The translations under genes and the position numbers were made by a program. This document shows positions 20,217 through 22,251 of a stretch of DNA of 22,251 bases, piece by piece. The notes below the pieces were generated by a model. It worked only from the letters and a program-made list of their open reading frames with translations, did no database searches and was not told the DNA's origin. Every line of letters starts with the position of its first letter. Position 1 is the stretch's first letter. Location of the stretch: IMG/VR virus record IMGVR_UViG_3300009428_002990, positions 1 through 22,251 of that record; one strand, written 5' to 3'. The stretch comes from a virus.

Positions 20217-20609
20217 TTACATAATTTTTTTTAAAAATAAGCCAAGTCCTACATGCGCTGTCTTAGTAAGATAGTATTCATGAAGTTTGTCAACCTCTAC
20301 CCACCTATATTTTTCTATTTCTTCTTCCTGCAATACAATATCGCCAGTCCAGTCTGTAATGATGAAATAGACTTTGTCTCTAACGTTGTCCTCGCCCAAT
20401 AGTTTTGCTTTCTTAACCTTTAGCCCAACTTCTTCCAGACACTCTCTATAAAGCCCCTGCTCCTTTGATTCACTAAACTTTATCTTTCCTCCGGGAATAT
20501 CATATCTATCTTTACTCCCTGTGGGTTTAACTAACAATATTCTACCATCTTTATAGAAAAAACCTTTTGCTGACGTGGTGGTGTCACCTGGTTTCATTTT
20601 ATAAGCCAT
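20217..20609 (-). CDS. Nudix hydrolase
   Basis: A 130-residue Nudix enzyme with a full signature: G41, E47, R55-E56, E59-E60, G62 in GKIKFSESKEQGLYRECLEE. It splits a nucleoside diphosphate linked to another group, such as oxidised dNTPs, NADH, nucleotide sugars or capped RNA; the substrate cannot be read from sequence. YRWVEVDKLHEY (105-116) is the usual C-terminal helix region. ATG at 20609 follows GAGGAG, which lies in the last codons of the upstream gene. It may serve nucleotide clean-up or nucleotide-sugar turnover. Confidence 0.94.
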   Translation of the reverse strand: MAYKMKPGDTTTSAKGFFYKDGRILLVKPTGSKDRYDIPGGKIKFSESKEQGLYRECLEEVGLKVKKAKLLGEDNVRDKVYFIITDWTGDIVLQEEEIEKYRWVEVDKLHEYYLTKTAHVGLGLFLKKIM

Positions 20610-20612
20610 TCT

Positions 20613-20969
20613 TCACTCCTCTTTATTGTAATTAGACTTTGAAATAACGAAAAAACTTTTATTGTAAAACCATTCTTCATGAATTAGTCGATAAGACTCT
20701 CTGAAATCGGAGTTGTCTGTAGCCCATTGTACTATGTATATCTTTGACACCAACCCATCCTCGCCATAAAACGAAAGAGGAAATGCCAAGGTACCAATAA
20801 AATTATCATTTTTTTCTATTTCTTCTGACTTGATCTCTAAAATGCTGGTTACTATGCCGAATGGATAGTCTTTTTTCTCATCTTTCTCGCTTATAATATA
20901 CCCTTTCCAGTCGTTAGAAAACGATACTAGATCTCCTATCATAGGCATTTCAAAAAGTTTTTTAATCAT
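20613..20969 (-). CDS. Small SH3-like protein, relative of the 18306 gene
   Basis: About 118 residues. It contains IGDLVSFSNDWKGYIIS and YPFGIVTSILEI, the G-D-L-V and G-I-V pattern of small SH3-like phage proteins, then SKIYIVQWATDN and a C-terminal helix. The start is uncertain. A GTG at 20993 and ATG at 20969 both lack a clear ribosome site; I chose ATG, which follows TATTTATAGT, nearly the same string as before the HTH gene start at 11602. It overlaps nothing and ends with the Nudix ribosome site. Function unknown. Confidence 0.6.
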   Translation of the reverse strand: MIKKLFEMPMIGDLVSFSNDWKGYIISEKDEKKDYPFGIVTSILEIKSEEIEKNDNFIGTLAFPLSFYGEDGLVSKIYIVQWATDNSDFRESYRLIHEEWFYNKSFFVISKSNYNKEE

Positions 20970-21005
20970 ACTATAAATAGGACGTCTAGACACTTAAAGT
21001 TACGT

Positions 21006-21674
21006 TTATTTCCTAAGAAAAGATATTTTAGAACTGTCTATAGTCTCGACATTGACAACGTCTGACACAGTCTCAAAAGCCCCAAAAGACTTGTGCAACA
21101 ATATAGAAACAACTACTCCTACTATATATCCTTCTTTGTCAAACACTACTGCACCAGATGTGCCCGGTAAGGAAAATGAGTTGATAATATAAGTTTCTTT
21201 TGATATAGAAGTGACTATACCATTAGATACATTGAAGAAAACACCTACCGGATGCCCACAATGATATACAGAAGCACCTATTAAATAGTTATCTCTTTGC
21301 TTGAACTTGGCTGGAACAGTACCAGTCAACTTTCCTAAAGGTTTCAGAAGCGCAATGTCTTTCTCGGTGTCTGTATAAACCACAACTAGTGGCAGTATAT
21401 TGCCATTTTTTTCCACACCCTGTAAAAACAGAGTTCCATCTATTACATGTTTTGCTGTTATAATATATATTTCTCCCTTATGAGAGACAAGGTTCCCACT
21501 TCCAAGCCCAACTCCCTCTGCATTAATCGTGTTAATCTTTATAGAAGATTCGAAAGATATTTTTAATCCTTCAGCGGCATCTCCATGCACTAATTCCCTA
21601 CTGTCAAATTCCTTTGGCTCAGCATCTGAAGCGTTGTTGACAAATAGGGACATAAATAATAATATATTTTTCAT
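21006..21674 (-). CDS. Secreted trypsin-like serine protease
   Basis: A 222-residue protein with a short signal peptide (MKNILLFMSLFVNNASDA) likely cut near residue 18. The trypsin-fold triad is present: H76 in ITAKHVI, D106 in EKDIALLK and S173 in PGTSGAVVF, so it should be active outside the inner membrane. LGSGNLVSHKGEIYIITAKH is the usual lead-in. No PDZ domain is present, so it is not a full DegP/HtrA. I chose ATG at 21674, eight bases after GGGGGG; GTG at 21680 is too close. The ribosome site is partly held in a hairpin (21685-21704). Possible targets are host envelope proteins or virion proteins exposed at adsorption; unproven. Confidence 0.88.
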   Translation of the reverse strand: MKNILLFMSLFVNNASDAEPKEFDSRELVHGDAAEGLKISFESSIKINTINAEGVGLGSGNLVSHKGEIYIITAKHVIDGTLFLQGVEKNGNILPLVVVYTDTEKDIALLKPLGKLTGTVPAKFKQRDNYLIGASVYHCGHPVGVFFNVSNGIVTSISKETYIINSFSLPGTSGAVVFDKEGYIVGVVVSILLHKSFGAFETVSDVVNVETIDSSKISFLRK

Positions 21675-21684
21675 TTTCACTACC

Positions 21685-21704
21685 CCCCTATTAGTATATA
21701 GGGG
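21685..21704 (-). promoter_or_regulatory. Hairpin holding the protease ribosome site
   Basis: On the minus strand CCCCTAT (21698-21704) pairs with ATAGGGG (21685-21691) around a 6-nt loop. Four of the six G residues of the protease ribosome site (21683-21688) are in the stem. No T-run follows, so it is not a standard terminator. It could lower translation of the protease on read-through transcripts. Confidence 0.65.
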
Positions 21705-22251
21705 CTAGCGACTTCGAAGAAGAAGTCGTATTTCCTTTTCAATGAATTCCTTGACGTCTTCCTTTCCTTTAGGCTGGGACAATCTGGCAAGATCTGAACC
21801 AATCATAGCCTCTAGAACTTCATCAGCATCAATATGCCATCCATTATTATCGTTAAAGTCCCCTGCCATCATTTTTCCAATAACTTCTGAATCAACATGT
21901 GTCCAATCACTTTGAGAAATTGATATATGGATTTCTAGGTTCAGATCATCATCCTCGGCAATCCCTTTATATATTCTTTCAGGGGATATCTCATCAGAGC
22001 CAGCACCCCACCCAATTGATGCAACAACTTTCATATCCAAATTTTCGAAAGATGTTACCGCAGACAATGAATCATATTTATCAGGATTAGCAATGAAAGC
22101 ATCATCAAGCAATGAAGCCTTTAAGGCACTCATTCCTTCTGATTGCAATACTGATATGATAGTCGCAAGTGCTCCGGACATTTTCTTTGCCCTTTCAACT
22201 TGATCTGGTTCATCCTCATCATAATCACCTCCTGAGAGGTTTGCAAATGCA
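21705..22251 (-). CDS. Acidic protein, C-terminal part; may extend past the window
   Basis: The frame is open from the right edge to TAG at 21705. Residues before the ATG at 22181 (LSGGDYDEDEPDQVERAKK) look coding, so the gene probably begins outside the window. A start at 22181 with AAAGGG eight bases ahead is the alternative and would give 158 residues. The visible part has MKVVASIGWGAGSDEISPER, an acidic patch (GIAEDDDLNLEI, then ISQSDWTHVD) and a basic C-terminal helix (FIEKEIRLLLRSR). No known domain is recognised. A hairpin (21709-21728) is formed by its last codons. Confidence 0.65.
   Translation of the reverse strand, partial: AFANLSGGDYDEDEPDQVERAKKMSGALATIISVLQSEGMSALKASLLDDAFIANPDKYDSLSAVTSFENLDMKVVASIGWGAGSDEISPERIYKGIAEDDDLNLEIHISISQSDWTHVDSEVIGKMMAGDFNDNNGWHIDADEVLEAMIGSDLARLSQPKGKEDVKEFIEKEIRLLLRSR
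21709..21728 (-). other. Hairpin in the last codons of the preceding gene
   Basis: CGACTTC pairs with GAAGTCG around TTCTTC (7 bp stem, 6-nt loop on the minus strand). It directly precedes the ribosome-site hairpin, so the junction between the two genes carries two stem-loops in a row. No T-run follows. Confidence 0.6.

Noticed and set aside
1-22251. Integrase, transposase, attachment site or insertion sequence
   Set aside because: None was seen. The single tRNA is a complete phage-type gene inside an operon, not a site of integration.

Overview
This window looks like part of the genome of a virulent, low-GC, tailed marine bacteriophage. The case rests on its style and content. About 35 tightly packed genes lie on the minus strand, most sharing ATGA or TAATG junctions or separated by a few bases. 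Shine-Dalgarno sites are strong and there is one phage-type tRNA-Arg(UCU). Many proteins are of kinds I recall from T4-like marine phages: a PIN-PhoH ATPase, a UvsE-type UV endonuclease, a small cupin, a KIDG ligase-like/HxGH nucleotidyltransferase fusion, and lysine-rich proteins with short N-terminal tags of the K-x-x-L-x-x-x-V-K-E-E or E-N-W-R-K-F-x-N-E type. No terminase, portal, capsid, tail or polymerase gene is visible, so placement as T4-like and the host are inferences. Nothing was searched against a database.

Layout, read in the direction of transcription (right to left). From 22251 to 20217 lie an acidic protein that may run off the edge, a secreted trypsin-like protease preceded by two hairpins, a small SH3-like protein and a Nudix hydrolase. 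From 20110 to 11660 lies a probable virion/late block: a tag-domain protein, a short gene interrupted by an in-frame TGA, a 277-aa double-tag protein, a second SH3-like protein, a VOC protein, a 617-aa low-complexity protein, a metallopeptidase fused to a tag/zinc/DxDxDG module, the 902-aa two-domain enzyme and a 284-aa acidic protein. From 11602 to 7039 lies an accessory block in short transcription units: a Fis-like HTH protein, a cysteine-rich protein, UvsE, a hidden 52-aa gene, two tiny lipoproteins, a conserved 111-aa protein, a phosphomannomutase-like HAD enzyme, tRNA-Arg and a sugar-nucleotide type nucleotidyltransferase. From 6916 to 4848 lie four tagged, lysine-rich probable virion proteins and a cupin. 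From 4836 to 23 lie PIN-PhoH, a lethal-factor-like metallopeptidase, two hypothetical proteins, a RecB/Cas4-like Fe-S nuclease and a GT4 glycosyltransferase.

The strongest unexplained signal is a repeated promoter, TGAATAAA, exactly 11 nt, then A(A/G)ACGTATAA(T/G)A. It has four minus-strand copies (3368, 8162, 9797, 10944), a fifth with a 10-nt spacer inside a gene (2114), and one perfect copy on the plus strand at 12534-12564. That last copy fires against every gene here, into the 3' end of the 902-aa gene. All copies lie left of 12.6 kb. The right-hand virion-like block has none and presumably uses another promoter class. Two strong intrinsic terminators (6959, 9312) sit just ahead of start codons, as expected for read-through or attenuation between units.

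Other points to follow are an in-frame TGA where tryptophan is the likely residue (19476), two internal ribosome-binding sites that would release tagged C-terminal products from longer genes (15634, 19013), and a 52-aa gene overlapping uvsE with a GTG start.
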